This document shows positions 20,427 through 21,550 of a DNA stretch of 21,550 bases, piece after piece (position 1 is the stretch's first letter; every line of letters starts with the position of its first letter). The notes beneath the pieces are model-generated. The model did no database searches and was not told the origin of the DNA. It saw only the letters and a program-made list of their open reading frames with translations. The position numbers and the translations under genes are program-made. Where the stretch lies: positions 1 to 21,550 of IMG/VR virus record IMGVR_UViG_3300022833_000052; one strand, given 5' to 3'. Source of the stretch: a virus.

Positions 20427-21550
20427 TTAGCCCAGCAATGTTGCGACGAAATTCGGCTTCCAAACCTTCGCGGCATAGAAAGTCGTGATGTCAAACATCG
20501 ACTTGCCATAGCCCTTATAGACGCCGATGTCGTAAACAAGACCGGAGAACGGATCTTGTACGGTCAGGCGGTCAACAGCCGCATCGCCGCCAAGTGGCTG
20601 CGCAGGTGGACGAACAACCAACTCGCAAGCCGCGCGGTGGAACGCGACGTTGGCTGTGTGGTTGTTCAGGATTGTCACAGCGTTGTTGTCAGGGATTGCA
20701 ACACGCAAGCCCGGCGCGGCGATTGTGAACGTGCCGGATGTACCAACAACGCCAGCTTCAACAACGTACTTATTCGCTGTGTCTGCTGCGAATGTCACAA
20801 CGTCGCCAGCTTTTACGCCTGTTGCGCCTGCGGTTGCACCGTCAAACACAATAGCGGTTGCACCTTCCGCAAGTGCGCCGTTTACGGTCACGCTTGTTGC
20901 AGTGCCTTTGACGTGCGATGCGATGCCGTTGCTTTCCTTCAACATCAAGCCTTGCAAGTTAAGCAATTCGCCGCGACGCAACAGTTCCTCGCCGCCAGCT
21001 TCATTGACACGCTGCAATTGTGCAAGGTTGCGCAGCTTTGTACCGGCTGCGGTGTTCATCGCAATTGTGGCTTGCCCGTCAAGTGGCATCCCGTTGTCAA
21101 CCAAGATTTGACGAATTTCTGCAACTTCATCAAAGTTGGAACCGAATGGGGTTGTGCCAGCCGTACCGATTGCGCGTGACGCGCCAAGAGCAAGCGTGGA
21201 AGCCGTGTGGCTTTCAATTGCGTTGGTGATTTTGCGCATGGCTTGTGCAATTTGGTCGCCGTAGACGGTTTCGTATCCAGCGCCGTTGTTCAGGTGCTTG
21301 ATGTCTTCGCCGGTGTAGGGGATCTGAATGTTGGCAACCTTGTCGATGGTCATTTCCTTGTTGTCAACGGTCTGATCGTTACCTTCGGGGATGGTCATCG
21401 CAGGCGCATAGCTGTCGTTCAGAGTTGGCGTGCGGGTGTAGGCAGCGCGAACCGTGTCACCAAACGCAGCACCTTCGGAACCGGCGTTGATTGTAACGGA
21501 TGGAATGACGCCAACCAATTCACGGCCAACAATGTCGGCTGCGCGGTAGA
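20427..21550 (-). CDS. Major capsid protein, P22 coat-like (5' end outside window)
   Basis: The gene is open to the right edge, so the N terminus is missing; at least 374 residues are visible. The segment at the edge, YRAADIVGRELVGVIPSV, continues in frame before the first internal start at 21518, so that start is not the real one. ADIVGRE, a helix with NAIESHTASTLALGASRA, TAAGTKLRNLAQLQ and a beta-rich inserted domain (about 215-290; SVTVNGALAEGATAIVFDGA ... GDVVTFAADTANKYVV) fit the P22 gp5 coat family with its I-domain. It forms the shell and heads the visible late operon. P22-type coats also occur in siphophages. Confidence 0.85.
   Translation of the reverse strand, partial: YRAADIVGRELVGVIPSVTINAGSEGAAFGDTVRAAYTRTPTLNDSYAPAMTIPEGNDQTVDNKEMTIDKVANIQIPYTGEDIKHLNNGAGYETVYGDQIAQAMRKITNAIESHTASTLALGASRAIGTAGTTPFGSNFDEVAEIRQILVDNGMPLDGQATIAMNTAAGTKLRNLAQLQRVNEAGGEELLRRGELLNLQGLMLKESNGIASHVKGTATSVTVNGALAEGATAIVFDGATAGATGVKAGDVVTFAADTANKYVVEAGVVGTSGTFTIAAPGLRVAIPDNNAVTILNNHTANVAFHRAACELVVRPPAQPLGGDAAVDRLTVQDPFSGLVYDIGVYKGYGKSMFDITTFYAAKVWKPNFVATLLG

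Noticed and set aside
20556-21179. 207-codon Cys-rich + strand frame
   Set aside because: Antisense to the coat gene; composition is the mirror of coat codons and no motif is visible.
1-21550. tRNA genes, insertion sequences, attachment sites
   Set aside because: I looked for tRNA cloverleaf patterns, transposase motifs and integrase or repeat boundaries and found none I could support.

Overview
This window looks like part of the genome of a tailed phage or prophage with a long non-contractile (siphovirus-type) tail. The host is probably an alphaproteobacterium. The flavour of the proteins (P22-type coat, Sak4-like ATPase beside an SSB-like protein, Pam3-like holin, marine-type 52-residue propeller repeats) suggests the Rhodobacterales/Roseobacter group, but that is inference. 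No integrase, terminase, portal or lysogeny control gene is present, so the lifestyle cannot be decided here.

Layout. (1) 81-5866, + strand: a tightly coupled early DNA-metabolism operon. It encodes a RecA-like/Sak4 ATPase, an SSB-like protein, two tiny ORFs, a YqaJ exonuclease, a small unknown protein, a DPPY-type DNA methyltransferase, an SF2 helicase with a Cys-rich tail and a VRR-NUC nuclease. Nearly every junction is an ATGA or GTGA overlap. (2) 5863-6385, - strand: three small genes, of which the first transcribed encodes a probable ribbon-helix-helix regulator. (3) 6386-6503: a divergent control region with a good sigma70-type promoter and an inverted repeat. (4) 6504-8317, + strand: a cluster of seven small accessory genes (34-115 aa), including a one-TM peptide, a secreted protein, a DUF6378-like and a DUF7768-like protein. 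(5) 8301-21550, - strand: the late operon, transcribed right to left. It runs from a P22-like coat protein (start outside the window) through connector/neck proteins, tail terminator, tail tube, tail assembly chaperones, tape measure, two tail-tip/fibre proteins and small accessory genes to endolysin, holin, overlapping Rz/Rz1 spanins, and an HTH-metallophosphoesterase fusion.

How it works together. The Sak4-like/SSB-like/YqaJ set is a recognisable phage recombination module, with the helicase and VRR-NUC nuclease downstream. The late operon builds the head-tail connection and tail and then lyses the cell. Two junctions where operons meet (5863-5866 and 8301-8317) overlap at their stop codons and leave no room for a terminator.

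The most interesting observations are: a lambda G/GT-type -1 frameshift signal (GGGAAAC) joining the two tail chaperone ORFs; a GH24 endolysin with an E-8-C-5-T active site and a C-terminal hydrophobic helix; hairpins just after the stop codons of the SSB, coat, tail tube and chaperone genes, each using G-U pairs that work only in the sense RNA; a five-copy 156-bp in-frame propeller repeat in a fibre gene; the divergent RHH control region; and several genes of 22-58 codons that an automatic caller could miss.
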